64,000 nt of DNA from Beroe forskalii. Taxonomy: Eukaryota; Ctenophora; Nuda; Beroida; Beroidae. The first letter of the stretch is position 1; every line of letters begins with the position of its first letter. Below, one piece after another: positions 45,042 through 55,997 of the stretch. The DNA lies in assembly GCA_011033025.1 (NCBI GenBank), contig WFMF01000079.1:310001-374000 (forward strand), read 5' to 3'. The notes beneath the pieces are model-generated. The model worked only from the letters and a program-made list of their open reading frames with translations, made no database searches and was not told where the DNA came from. The translations under genes were made by a program, and so were the position numbers.

Positions 45042-45043
45042 TA

Positions 45044-45788
45044 AACTAATTAGAAAAGCAAGAATCAAAGCTTGGAAAAAGTATGCATCAAACATTGAAT
45101 CAGTAAAAGAAACAGCAAGAATAACAAAAATCCTCAATAAAGGATACACAAGCCCCCTTGGAACTCTCAAAAACAAAGATGGGAACATAACACAAACTCC
45201 AATAGACACCCTCACCACTCTGGCAGATGACCTCCTTGGCAAAGAGACTCTCAAAAAACCGGACCAAAATATTGAAAAGAACCTACACATTGAAGACATC
45301 AAAAATTTGTTAACCCTCAAGACTTAAGAAAGCCATCAACCTTCTTAAAAGAATAAATCACCTGGACATGATGGAATCACAAATGAAATGATTAGAAATT
45401 CCCCAGATAAAATACAAGAGTGCCTCCTGAACATATACATTGCTAGCATATACCATGAACACATCCCTCTCACCTGGCAAATTGCCAACTCAGCAATCAT
45501 TGCAAAACCAGGCAAAGATGATTACTCAAAAACCAAATCCTATAGAATAATCTCCCTCACTTCTAACCTCCTAAAACTCCTCGAAACACTAGTCCTCTGG
45601 CACTTACAAGAAGACCTAAAAATAGAAGAATCACTTAACCCAAAAACTATGGTTTCGCAGTGGGCACTCAACTGAAGCCATAATCACAAAAGTAGTTAAC
45701 AAAAATCCAAACAGCACTGCAAACATGGAGATCATGCGCTAGGCATCTTCCTAGATATTCAAGAAGCATTTGACAACCTACTATTCAA
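45044..45788 (+). pseudogene. LINE ORF2: RT N-terminal part, copy A
   Basis: Continues the LINE ORF2 after the nested element. Motifs: the pre-RT helix RKARIKAWKKYAS, NKSPGHDGITNEM, IIAKPGKDDYSKTKSYRIISL (RT motif 2) and FLDIQEAFDNL (motif 3, first catalytic Asp). Several frameshifts occur (near 45325 and 45665). It ends at the duplication breakpoint (about 45788). Confidence 0.8.
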
Positions 45789-48075
45789 AAACCCTAAAAA
45801 AGGGAAACCAAAAACCCCAATCAAAATTTATTCCCTGCAAGCATGATAACTGCGTCACCTCTAAAAACAACCAACTACAAGACAGGTACCGACAATTTGA
45901 ACCTGAATTCTGAACCCTGGAACTCGAAACTGAAATAAATAATGGAAGCAATCCCTATATCCCAAAAACTAAAAAAAAAAATTTGAACATTTTTAACAAA
46001 AACACTTAAGAATCTATCCACAGGACTGTCTCCCCTGGACCCCATACCCCAAACCCAAAAACCCTAACATGATTTAAATTTAAACCCCAAAACACATCAA
46101 ATAAAGACAATTCACTGTTATTCAACTTAAAAACAATGCCCCACGTGACCCCAAGAAATAAACACCCCAAAAGGATGATAACATAGTTAAAACCGACAAA
46201 CACAAATTAAAAGTTCCACAGAGCACATAAACAAACCAAAACATGCCAAAGACTACACCACACAAAACTCAGAAACAATTATGGACCAAAACAAGAAACA
46301 TGGAATTCACCCAAGATAAAATCTTCAGCATGCACATGAACCATCACTAAACATAAGGAAAACATTGAATACTCACTGAACTTCCTTACCCCATGATTTG
46401 CACAGGAACCACTATGTAACATCTCAACAATGTCCCATGGACATCCCAGACACACACATGCCACTATAAATTAACTGAAAACCAAACCCCCAGAGCCATT
46501 ATACACACCTCAAAAATACTCCAGCAATTGCTTGTACCATGATAGATTCTCGACCGTGATACATGCAATCAATCTCAATAAAAGATCCTCAGATCAAATA
46601 AAAGGCTATTCATCTGCTCTCTTCGCCCTTGCCATATGAGAAGAAAAATCAAGACAGTTATTTCTCCACCCCTTATCAATAAAACAAACCAGTCAAAAAC
46701 AAGGTGTCATCCTCTGTACTGACTCAAATGCTCAAAAGCACCAGATGGGAAACAACTCGTGAATAATAACAGAGGCAAACAACTTGGAATAATTGATGAC
46801 ATAACCTCACTATTCACAACAAACTCTGACTCCCCACCTGGTCTGCAAGGGAAAACCTCAATTATTGACCCCGCCTAATTACAAACATTTATACCAACTA
46901 TCCCCAACTGGAATTGCCATCCTTGTATCCATCTGATCATCACTATCTATCAATTCTCCTCAAATACAAACTCTCTAAAACCAACCAATTCAACATAGAT
47001 ATAACATGAAAAATAACATTTGGGTCCTATATAAAAAACACTAGAAAGAAACTATCCTCAAATCAGTATTAGAAAATCCCCAAAAACAAAGTGTGGACTG
47101 AACTTCTGCACATCAAAACTAACCAATCCTGAACAAAGCACTTGAAAAATCTTGTCAAAAATAAGCACAAAATACACCCAAAAAGGGACCTCAAGAAACT
47201 CTCAATGCATTAGAAAGGATATTCATAACCGGAAGCAGAAAAAAATTCAAAACCAAAAAGACACACCAGAAGAACAAGAGACAAGTAAATGAAGTGAAAA
47301 ATAACTATAAGAAAGGCAAAAAATCCTTTAATACCTAAACTAATTAGAAAAGCAAGAATCAAAGCTTGGAAAAAGTATGCATCAAACATTGAATCAATTA
47401 AAAAAGAAACAACCAAGTATAAAAATCCTCAATAAAGGATCTGGCCCCTTAGACTCTCTCAAAAACAAAGATGGAACATAACACAAATTTCCAATAGACA
47501 CCCTCACCACTCTGGCTTAGATGACCTCCTTGGCAAAGAGACTCTTAAAAACGGACAAATGACAGAAAAGAACACACATTGAAGACATCAAAATTTGTTA
47601 ACCCCTCAAGACTTAAAGCCATCAACCTTCACAAAAAGAATAAATCACCTGGACATGATGAATCTAAATGAAATGATTAAAATTCCCCAGATAAAATGCA
47701 AAAGGTGCTCTGAACATATATACATTGCTAGCATATACCATGAGCACGGCATCCCTCTACACAGCAAAATTGCCAACTCAACAATCATTGCAAAACCAGG
47801 CAAAATGATTACTCAAAAACCAAAATCTATAGAATAATCTCCCTCACTTCTAACCTCCTAAAACTCCTCAAAACACTAGTCCTCTAGCACCAAGAAGACC
47901 TAAAAAATAGAAGAATCACTTAACCCAAACCAATATGGTTTTCCGCAGTAGGCACTCAGCTGAAGCCACTTAATCACAAAAGTAGTTAACAAAATCCAAG
48001 CAGCACTAAAACATGAGATCATGCGCTAGGCATCTTCCTAGATATTCAGCGCATTTGACAACCCTACCTATTCAA
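45789..48075 (+). repeat. Tandem copy B of LINE segment, indel-rich
   Basis: Repeats 41850-45788 without the nested element. Identity is high, but copy B differs mainly by very many 1-5-base insertions and deletions, often in homopolymers or short repeats, with few substitutions. No frame stays open for more than about 80 codons. Confidence 0.85.
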
Positions 48076-49990
48076 ACCAAAAGAAACTCTTGACAAAACT
48101 CCAGCAAAGGGCAAAATTATTAACTGGATCACCAACATGGTAAGCAACAGATACATTATCCTCAGTTAGCTAATGAAAAACATAGTTAGACTTATCCCAA
48201 AGGCTGCCCACAAAGGGAGTCCTTTCCCCATTTCTTTGGAATTTAGTAGTTGTGACCTCCTCAACTTCTTCAAAGGATTAGATAATCTCTAGCTTATGCA
48301 GACGACTTACTACTGCACACAGGCACAGACAGAGACATCATCAAAGAAACCGCAGCCTTATATAACCAAAAAGATTAACTCATGGTGCAATTCTAAAGGC
48401 CTAGGAAATAAATTGCTGTTAAAACTCAAATAGTCTTCTGGACTAAATAACACAATCAGAAACCAAGAACATTAATATAAACAACATATACATTGATGTA
48501 AGCAAAAACAGCAAAATATCTAGAATGTACACTAGATGACAGATTCAACTGGAACGAGCATATAGCTCAGCAAATCAAAAAAATACAAAAATATTTTCTT
48601 CGCATGCAAAAAGCAATTGGAAAGACCTGGGCCTGAAAGCCCTGACCACTATATGGATATACAATGCAATCATATTGCCAAAACTCAGCTATGGTGCTGC
48701 TGCCTGGGCCATGACCCCAACCAAACCCAAAGAGACAGACTACTCTCACAAAATCTGATACTAAAATCAGCTCTTCGCTCTGCCTCAGTACCCCCAGAAT
48801 AACAAACTCAATCATTACAAACAGCCTCCCCACTGGACCTCTACTTGAAACAAAAATGCTTATTAACCCGATGTGTAGCTTCCCTTGTTGCTGAAAAATC
48901 ACTGGACACTCAAAAGCTCACACACACCCATAAGACTAACTACAAAAACACATATGGAAGCAGATGGTGAACTCAGACGAATCCTGGGAAAACTAATATC
49001 ACGAAATTTCAGATAAAACAAGACCTACCATTAAATATCGAACAAAATTTTAAACTCAAATCACTCAAAGGAACAGATTTAAAGTTAGCACAAAAGAAAA
49101 CACAATACAAATCTACACAGATGGCTCAAAAGACTCAGAAAACACAGGTTACAATTTACCACATTATGTTTGGAAAAGCAGGATACTCAGAATTTGGCCG
49201 TCTCAAACTTCAACTCAGTCTTCCAGGCGAAGCCCCACAGCATCACTGCCAGTGCACAAAAAACTCTCTCATGAACACACAAAACAAAAAAAACATCATA
49301 TTCTACAGTGACTCCCAAAGCATCTATTAAATCACTAAAAAACAAAATTAACCTCTGAAACTATTATGAAATGTGCCACACTTAATGAACTAAGCAAGAA
49401 AAAACAACCAAGTATCCTAAGCTGGATCCCAGGTCATAGTGACTTTTGAGTGGAAATGAAATCATAGACTCACTTGCAAAAAATAGGAAGCCACTCTGAC
49501 AATCAATATAACATCATCAAAATACCCACAAAACAATCATATCTAAACTGAAAAATTATTACACTGAGGCCCATCTAAATAGATGGCAAATCAACAATCT
49601 ACACTACGACTGTTTCCTACCCTATAAGCTGTCTACTAAAAAAATGTGACTACAACCTCACAAAATTAAGCTACATAATCCTACAACTTCCAACAAAATC
49701 TCGCATTCTGCAAAAATTTATCACTAGGACACAACAACCTCAACAGTCACCTTTACAGAATGAACATGGCACTAGAACCATCCTGTGAATATTGTGACCT
49801 TCAAAACTCAGGGTGGACTCGTTTTTCTGCCCAGACAAAACAGCAATACACATTATCGAAGACTGCCCAGCCTTTGACATACTAAGAATTCGCTATTTCG
49901 AAGATTTCAAAATCAAACTAGAAGACATCATAAACAGCAGCAACCACTTCCAAAAACACTCAATAACCTCCACAAGATTCTTTTGTCAAA
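48076..49990 (+). pseudogene. LINE ORF2: RT palm to RNase H, broken frames
   Basis: Recognisable in pieces: LAYADDLLLHT (RT active site at 48295-48306), then an RNase H domain with IYTDGSKDSENTG (49112), FYSDSQS (49303) and SWIPGHSD (49420). Near 49770 is a C-terminal cysteine motif (CEYCDLQ). An RNase H after the RT is typical of I/R1-type LINEs. Frames are broken by frequent short indels throughout. Confidence 0.8.
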
Positions 49991-50571
49991 TCTGACTGCT
50001 TCAATAAAATCCACAATTCACTGAACCAATTTCACAAGAAGATAGACCAACTGAACAACAACAGCAACTGTAACTAAAACAACAACAACAACAAATACAA
50101 CCACAACAATAACAACAACAACAACAATTACAACATCAACAACAATCGTTTCCCTCTGTTCCAGGCAGTATCCTGGAACTGGGCACTCACCCATTGAGCC
50201 CAGTTAAATCCTAATCAATGGGAATATAATTTTCACAGTCTGGCTGGAGGTCAGACCCCCTGTGACCCCGTCTAGACGAAGGGGGTGGTGCGCATAGCCA
50301 CCTTCGGCAGATCTCCGACTTAATCAGCATGCAAGCCTCGTCTTGCTTTGCGGTCTGATTTATGCACGGGCGTTGGCAGCTTGGTCCAGAGAGGTCCTGG
50401 ACAGACTGGCTGCCTCAGCTCAGGATATAGCCCGGCAGTCGGGTGGCCTAAAAACACCAGGAGTTCACACCCTTGGCCTAGCGTATTAGGGATAGTCTCT
50501 ATGCTCAGCATGGCTGCCACCGGCCTGGTCGATTAAACCGACCTTGGCCTTTCTACTAAGACTACTACTAA
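49991..50571 (+). other. LINE 3' region with (AAC)n and (ACT)n
   Basis: Contains an (AAC)n-rich tract at about 50055-50145, then a GC-richer block (50150-50545), ending in 'ctactaagactactactaag' next to the TSD. The GC-richer block resembles a SINE-like body but no Pol III boxes were found. Confidence 0.5.
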
Positions 50572-50584
50572 GATGACTTCAATT

Positions 50585-50744
50585 TGGCTGCCTTGACCTT
50601 TGAATCCTCAAAATTGAGTAAAAAGTGTGCGTTACGTAACGTGGATTTGGACATATAAGATCGGGATTTGGGTCTTTTGGTGCAATTTATTATTAAGTAT
50701 AAATGGGTTTTAATGGCCATTTTAGAGCAAAAAAATCCTTGGGT
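50585..50744. other. Continuation of pre-LINE region
   Basis: Follows the LINE TSD and includes another GTGCGTTACGTAAC (50627-50640), as in the 39.5-41.2 kb region. No gene. Confidence 0.5.
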
Positions 50745-50944
50745 GGGTTGGGTGGGTTGAATGAGTTGGGTTGATCGGTTTGGTGGTTTCCGGGTGGTTT
50801 CTGGGTGGTTTTCAGGTGGTTTCGGGTGGTTTCGGGTGGTTTCGGGTGGTTTCGGAGCTATGTTGGGTGGTTTCGGGGGTGGTTTCGGGTGGGTTGGGTG
50901 GTTTCGGGTGGATTCGGGTGGTTTCGGGTCGTTCCACCTTTTAG
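50745..50944. repeat. CCACCCGAAA satellite block 5
   Basis: GGTTTCGGGTGG units on the plus strand, ending in GGGTCGTTCCACCTTTTAGT, the exact reverse of the lead-in seen at 21095 and 26675. It abuts an L2-like LINE fragment. Confidence 0.85.
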
Positions 50945-52040
50945 TATCAACGAGTGATTTACAGTATCAAAAGCTGCACTCAGATCAAGAAGAAGAAGAA
51001 CGACTTTATTTTTAAGGTCAGTGATACACAATAAATTATAATATAATACTAGCGTTTGCCCGCGAAGATTCGCGGAAACAATCAACCTGATACCTTTGGT
51101 TCATCTTGTATCCAGCAGCCAACAGCTACTTGCTTCATGACCTCATCTTGGAATTTGTTAAGTAATTGAATCACCATTACCGCTTACCGAGGATTACAGA
51201 TATTCGCGGAAATGCACCGCACAACATACTTTGTAATTTGAGATCACCTATATAGTATTGCCTTTCCATAGCATATATTAGCATTAGTAAACGCATGATA
51301 TTTATTATGCAAATAACTAATCAACGGATGGTCCAATTCAAATTTTCCTTAAATAGTAATAAGCCCCTTAATTGGGAGAAGATTTTCCCGAAAAAAACGA
51401 TCAAAAATATCAAATGCACTTCTTAAATAGTCATTTTACACAGACAGACAGATGCACGAACACTCTGAAATTATTAATATAGATTGCTAGTGTAGCAGTC
51501 TCACAGCTATGGTTTGTTCTATAACCACTTTGGTGTTCAGCATGAAGACCATGCCTTTCTAAATGATGAGACAGTTGTTTCTGAACACACTTTTCAATAA
51601 CTTTTGATACAAAGGGCAAATTACTTATAGGCCTGTAGTTGCTGTAGTTATTTCTATCTCCTGACTTATCTTTGACTGAAGGTTTGACCAAAGCATCTTT
51701 TAGATTATCTGGAAACAGACCAGTTTTGAGAGAATCATTAACAATAAACAGTAGGATGGGCTTTAAGACATCGATACATTCTAAAAACAGTTTGATAGGG
51801 AGAGGATCTAACTCACAGTTCTTCTTATTGAGTTCTGTTATTATAGTTTCCATCAGCTGAGATTCGTCTATCAAAGAGAATTGAGAGAACTGACTTCCTT
51901 TAAAATCAATTGATTCACCATCCTGCTTCGAAATGATAGGTTGGCTTTTCTTGATTTCAGAGCTGATTTTAAGATCACTCACTTCTTGTGATACAAAGTT
52001 GTTATGCTTCTTGATGACCAAAGCTTTAGTTTTTTCAGTG
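50945..52040 (-). pseudogene. L2-like LINE RT fragment, interrupted
   Basis: Minus-strand RT in two pieces. 52021-51484: endonuclease-RT linker and RT motifs 0-2, with YSNYRPISNLPFVSKVIEKC and HQSGYRTNHSCETATLAI. 51046-50945: LLCITDLKNKVVLLLLDLSAAFDTVNHSLILK, which includes the first catalytic Asp. The pieces are separated by the 51047-51483 repeat, and the copy is cut on the 3' side by satellite block 5. Confidence 0.85.
51047..51483. repeat. ACTAGCGTTTGCCCGCG repeat, copy 1 (uninterrupted)
   Basis: Begins ACTAGCGTTTGCCCGCGAAG and ends AATATAGAT. It interrupts the L2-like RT frame. A second copy at 55998-57049 is over 95% similar by eye and contains a nested TTAA element; this copy preserves its empty site at 51158-51161. 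Similar 'tactagcttttgcccgcg' repeats occur across invertebrates from memory; the class is uncertain. Confidence 0.8.
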
Positions 52041-52047
52041 TTCAGAC

Positions 52048-54564
52048 TTGATCAAAAGTTACCTCACGACCTTGGCTAGTAAAAAGAAGTTAGACAAGCA
52101 CCTCCTTATTGGAGATCTAAATTTTCCTGAAATTCGTTGGCCAGATAGTTCAACAACAGTTGAACTGCATCAAAAATTTTTGGAATTATTCATGAATGAA
52201 CTTGATCATACTCAGTTGATAAATTTGCCTACGCATAAAAATGGAAATATTCTGGATCTTCTATTTACGAATGTACCTGACTTGGTGAGTGAGATAACAG
52301 TCTTAGATAAAGACAAAGCTTGTGCATCTGATCATTTTGGTATTCAGTTTAATTTAAAATTAGATGTATCCCTCAAGAAAACTGTTAAACGTAAAGTTTT
52401 TGATTATAGTAAAGCCGACTGGAAAAGTATAAATTTTGAACTAAAGAAAGTTGATTGGGATAACATCGTCGGAAATCAGGATCCACATATATCTTGGCCA
52501 AAGTTCAAAACAATATTAACTGATACTTGTGATAAATATATACCGAAAAAATCAATTAAGTTTCAGTTCCAGCCCCCCTGGTTTGACACTGAATGCGATA
52601 AAATTCTAAAAGATAAAGAAAAATGGAGGGCTAGAGCTAACTCTGAGTCAGGTACAGATGAAGACCATGAAATGTTTCGTAAGTGTAGAACTAAATTCAA
52701 AAAAGCTATGGACGAAAAAATGCGTCTTAATGTAGTAGATGACACTGATCCCTCTCTTATTTCTAAAAAATTCTGGAAATATGTTAAATCCAAGTCTAAA
52801 TCGACACGTATTCCTGAAACTATGAATTACAAAAATCGTTTCAGAACCAAACCCGTTGACCAAGCTAATCTTTTTAACGAATTTTTCTTTGAACAGTTCT
52901 GTGAGAAAAGTAATTATGACATTGACATAGACATGTGTTCAAACAACCATTTTATCGACTTAGAATTCCACAGTCTTGATATCATGTCACTACTTAAGGA
53001 TGTGAATTCTTCAAAAGCTGCTGGTCCTGATGGCATTCATGGTATGGTGCTGAAAAATTGTGCTGCATCACTGGCCAAGCCTCTAGCTTCGATTTTCAAT
53101 ATAGCATACATAACTGGTTGCATACCTGCAGAATGGAAATTGGCCTCGATTGTACCTGTACATAAGAAAGGAGATAAGGGCATGGTCGACAATTACAGGC
53201 CTATATCACTCACATCTCTTATTATGAAGGTATTTGAAAAATGTATTCGAAAAGAGCTTTTTCTTGCATGTGAACCCCTACTTGACTCAAGGCAACATGG
53301 GTTTATCAATGGTAAGTCCTGTACAACGCAATTAGTACCATTTACGCATGACCTTGCCACTGGCCTCAATGATAAAGCAAAGATGGATATAATTTACTTT
53401 GATTTTGCTAAGGCCTTTGATAGTGTGTCCCATGACCTGATTCTTAAGAAGCTTAAGGAGAAGTATAAAATAGATGGCTTGATGTTACGTTTCATAAAGT
53501 CTTATCTTCAGGACCGGCAGCAGGAAGTTATTGTAGGAGGTTTCAAGTCAGGGGTCCTACCTGTCAAATCAGGTGTACCACAGGGCTCGATTTTAGGCCC
53601 CTTGTTGTTTGTTATCTTCATAAATGACATGTTTAATTGTATTTCAGATGGCACAAACATCACCCTCTATGCAGATGACACTAAGATCTGGAGGGAAATA
53701 TATCTCTCAGAAGATCATTTCGCACTTCAAAGTGATATTAATAATCTTAATGATTGGTCTATAGCTAATAAAATGAAATTTCATCCTTCCAAATGTAAGG
53801 CACTATCTGTTTCTAATCAACGAAATATATTGCATAACTTACCTTTCACGATATTCATATACAAACTTGGTAATGTATTCATTGATTACACTCAGTCACA
53901 GGTAGATTTAGGAGTCACTGTCACAACCAAACTTCACTGGACTGAACAATGTGATAAACTCACTAAACGTGCAAGTTCCAAGCTTGCACTTCTTATGCGT
54001 ACATGTCATTTCACATCCAATAAGAGACAAAAAAGGGCATTTTATCTCACTGTTATTCGATCAATCTTTGAACACTGTTCGGTTATATGGCACCCTATCA
54101 GCAAAAATCAGTTGCAGAAATTTGAGTCTATCCAAAAGAAGGCCATAAAATGGATAAATGGTCATCCATTTGATCATTATAGTGATGCCGTATATGCTGA
54201 GAAACTAAAAGAATTAGATATACTGCCTTTTAATATCAAATTTGCTCTGAATGATTTGTTATTGTTTTATCAAATTATCAATAGATTGATCCCAATTGAA
54301 TTACCGCCTCAGTTTTCGATAACTAAGCCTCATGATGTGAGATTAACGAGAAAAACCTCTGCAATTATTGACAGTACTGATCTTACTCACATCAAATGCA
54401 ACATTAAGCCGCACTGTGATAGCTTTAGAAATAGTTTCTTTTATAGGACCATGATGCTCTGGAATAACATACCATTTGAAATAAGGCAAGATAAATCCTT
54501 TGCTGTATTTAAATGTAAACTACGTAATTTTATATTGTCCAGTGACCTAGGTTGGCCTGATTAA
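52048..54564 (+). CDS. CR1-like LINE ORF2, intact but 5'-truncated
   Basis: An 838-codon uninterrupted frame. It starts within the endonuclease C-terminal half (LLIGDLNFPEIRWPDS, GNILDLLFTN, ASDHFGIQF). The linker (PPWFDTECDKILKDKEKWRAR) is followed by RT motifs: SSKAAGPDGIHGMVLK, VPVHKKGDKGMVDNYRPISLTS, IYFDFAKAFDSVSHD, SGVPQGSILGPLLFVIFINDM and the active site YADDTKIW (53668). The thumb has MKFHPSKCKAL and LGVTVTTKLHW, and the C-terminus is FKCKLRNFILSSDLGWPD. It matches the CR1 group. All catalytic residues are present. Compared with the broken LINEs around it, this is the youngest copy; the lost 5' end still makes it non-functional as a whole. Confidence 0.92.
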   Translation: MIKSYLTTLASKKKLDKHLLIGDLNFPEIRWPDSSTTVELHQKFLELFMNELDHTQLINLPTHKNGNILDLLFTNVPDLVSEITVLDKDKACASDHFGIQFNLKLDVSLKKTVKRKVFDYSKADWKSINFELKKVDWDNIVGNQDPHISWPKFKTILTDTCDKYIPKKSIKFQFQPPWFDTECDKILKDKEKWRARANSESGTDEDHEMFRKCRTKFKKAMDEKMRLNVVDDTDPSLISKKFWKYVKSKSKSTRIPETMNYKNRFRTKPVDQANLFNEFFFEQFCEKSNYDIDIDMCSNNHFIDLEFHSLDIMSLLKDVNSSKAAGPDGIHGMVLKNCAASLAKPLASIFNIAYITGCIPAEWKLASIVPVHKKGDKGMVDNYRPISLTSLIMKVFEKCIRKELFLACEPLLDSRQHGFINGKSCTTQLVPFTHDLATGLNDKAKMDIIYFDFAKAFDSVSHDLILKKLKEKYKIDGLMLRFIKSYLQDRQQEVIVGGFKSGVLPVKSGVPQGSILGPLLFVIFINDMFNCISDGTNITLYADDTKIWREIYLSEDHFALQSDINNLNDWSIANKMKFHPSKCKALSVSNQRNILHNLPFTIFIYKLGNVFIDYTQSQVDLGVTVTTKLHWTEQCDKLTKRASSKLALLMRTCHFTSNKRQKRAFYLTVIRSIFEHCSVIWHPISKNQLQKFESIQKKAIKWINGHPFDHYSDAVYAEKLKELDILPFNIKFALNDLLLFYQIINRLIPIELPPQFSITKPHDVRLTRKTSAIIDSTDLTHIKCNIKPHCDSFRNSFFYRTMMLWNNIPFEIRQDKSFAVFKCKLRNFILSSDLGWPD

Positions 54565-55240
54565 ACTGCTGGCATAGATATCTCAATGGCCCCAGGGAGT
54601 GTCTAGTTGTCAGTATCATCTTGGGTCACACCTTTCCAGTTCCCAAGTATGTATTTAAATGATATGATTATACATTTTTGTGTGATTTTGCAGCTGTTGC
54701 TAGTTTTTCCCCATGGATACATGGATAGAGCTATTTAAATATTTTTGAGTTAAATTAAAATCTCCATTTCAACTTTTACATCATAAATTTTTGTGACTAT
54801 ATAACTTAATCTTATATCGAATTAAGTGATGAAAGCCAAAATTATGAGCAATGATTGTTTCAAATGTTTGATAAATTAGATCAATCTAATTTGATAATTC
54901 TAATTACTTAATTATAATTCTAATTCATTAACTAACTTATTTTTATTTAAATACCTTAGACTTTCTAATTGGGCAAATTATTATTTGAATTTTTGCTTTC
55001 TAGTCATTGCCTACCACACAGTATGAGCCTAAGTTATAAATTAGCCGATATTATTAACATATCATATGTTTTGATTGTTCTTTTGTCAGGCCCTGCTCTT
55101 ATTACGGTTTCATACTGTGTTGCAGGTTTAGCCTCAATTATGGGGGTTATTTTATAATATTTTATCAGATATTATCCCAGATGATATTGTAAGATAATTC
55201 TATTTAATTGAAATTTTGAAATAAAAAGATGGTTAATAAG
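54565..55240 (+). other. 3' region of the CR1-like LINE
   Basis: AT-rich non-coding sequence continuing from the ORF and ending near 'gaaataaaaagatggttaat', which contains AATAAA, before the minus-strand LINE begins. The exact 3' end is not defined by a duplication. Confidence 0.5.
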
Positions 55241-55997
55241 AAGCATCCAGTCTTTAATATCTTTAAGGCAGTCAACAATCTTAGCTTCTATGTCAAATAT
55301 ATCTTGAAGGATTGGGTTAAATTCTATGTATAATTGAGTATCATCAGCATATAAGCATATAGATGGATTTCAAAACCATGGTTCTTGGCAATGTATTCAA
55401 TATCTTTTGTAAACAAAATAAATAATATAGGTCCCAGAATAGAGCCCTGTGGTACACCAATCGAAAGGAATGCTTTTCCAGACTTTGACTTATTGATTGT
55501 GACTGTAAATGATCGATCACTGAGGTATGATTTGAACCGCTGTAGAACATTCCCTGATATTCCAAATTTATTCTGCAGCTTTTCTAGTAGTTGATCATGA
55601 TTTATAGTGTCAAACGCTGCACTAAGATCAAGTAAAAGTAGGATGACTTTGCTTTTCATGTCACTGATGCATAGAAGATCATTATAAACAGTCAAAGTTG
55701 CTGTCTCACAGCTATGATCAACTCGATAACCACTCTGGTATTCAGCATGCAAATTATATTTCTGAAGATGACTGTAAAGCTGCTTATGTACAACTTTCTC
55801 AAGAATTTTAGACAGAAAAGGTAAGTTACTTACCTATTGGTCTATAGTTACTGTACAGGTTTAGATCTCCACTAGTTTCTTTTACTGATGGCTTTATATC
55901 AGCATTTTTTAGGTCAGATGGGAAAGTTCCAGACTTGAGTGACTCGTTAACAATAAACAAAATGCTAGTCTTGAGTTGATGGAAACATTCTTTGAAC

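Larger units (their letters stand above)
41196..50571 (+). mobile_element. I/R1-like LINE (9.4 kb), 13-bp TSD
   Basis: GATGACTTCAATT is duplicated exactly at 41183-41195 and 50572-50584, defining the insertion. Inside in order: a short ORF1-like frame, an apurinic-type endonuclease, RT and RNase H. The 3' region includes an (AAC)n tract (50060-50140), and the element ends in (ACT)n. The element is enlarged by a nested TA-flanked repeat (43424-45041) and by a tandem duplication of about 2.3 kb (41850-45788 repeated at 45789-48075). Confidence 0.88.
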
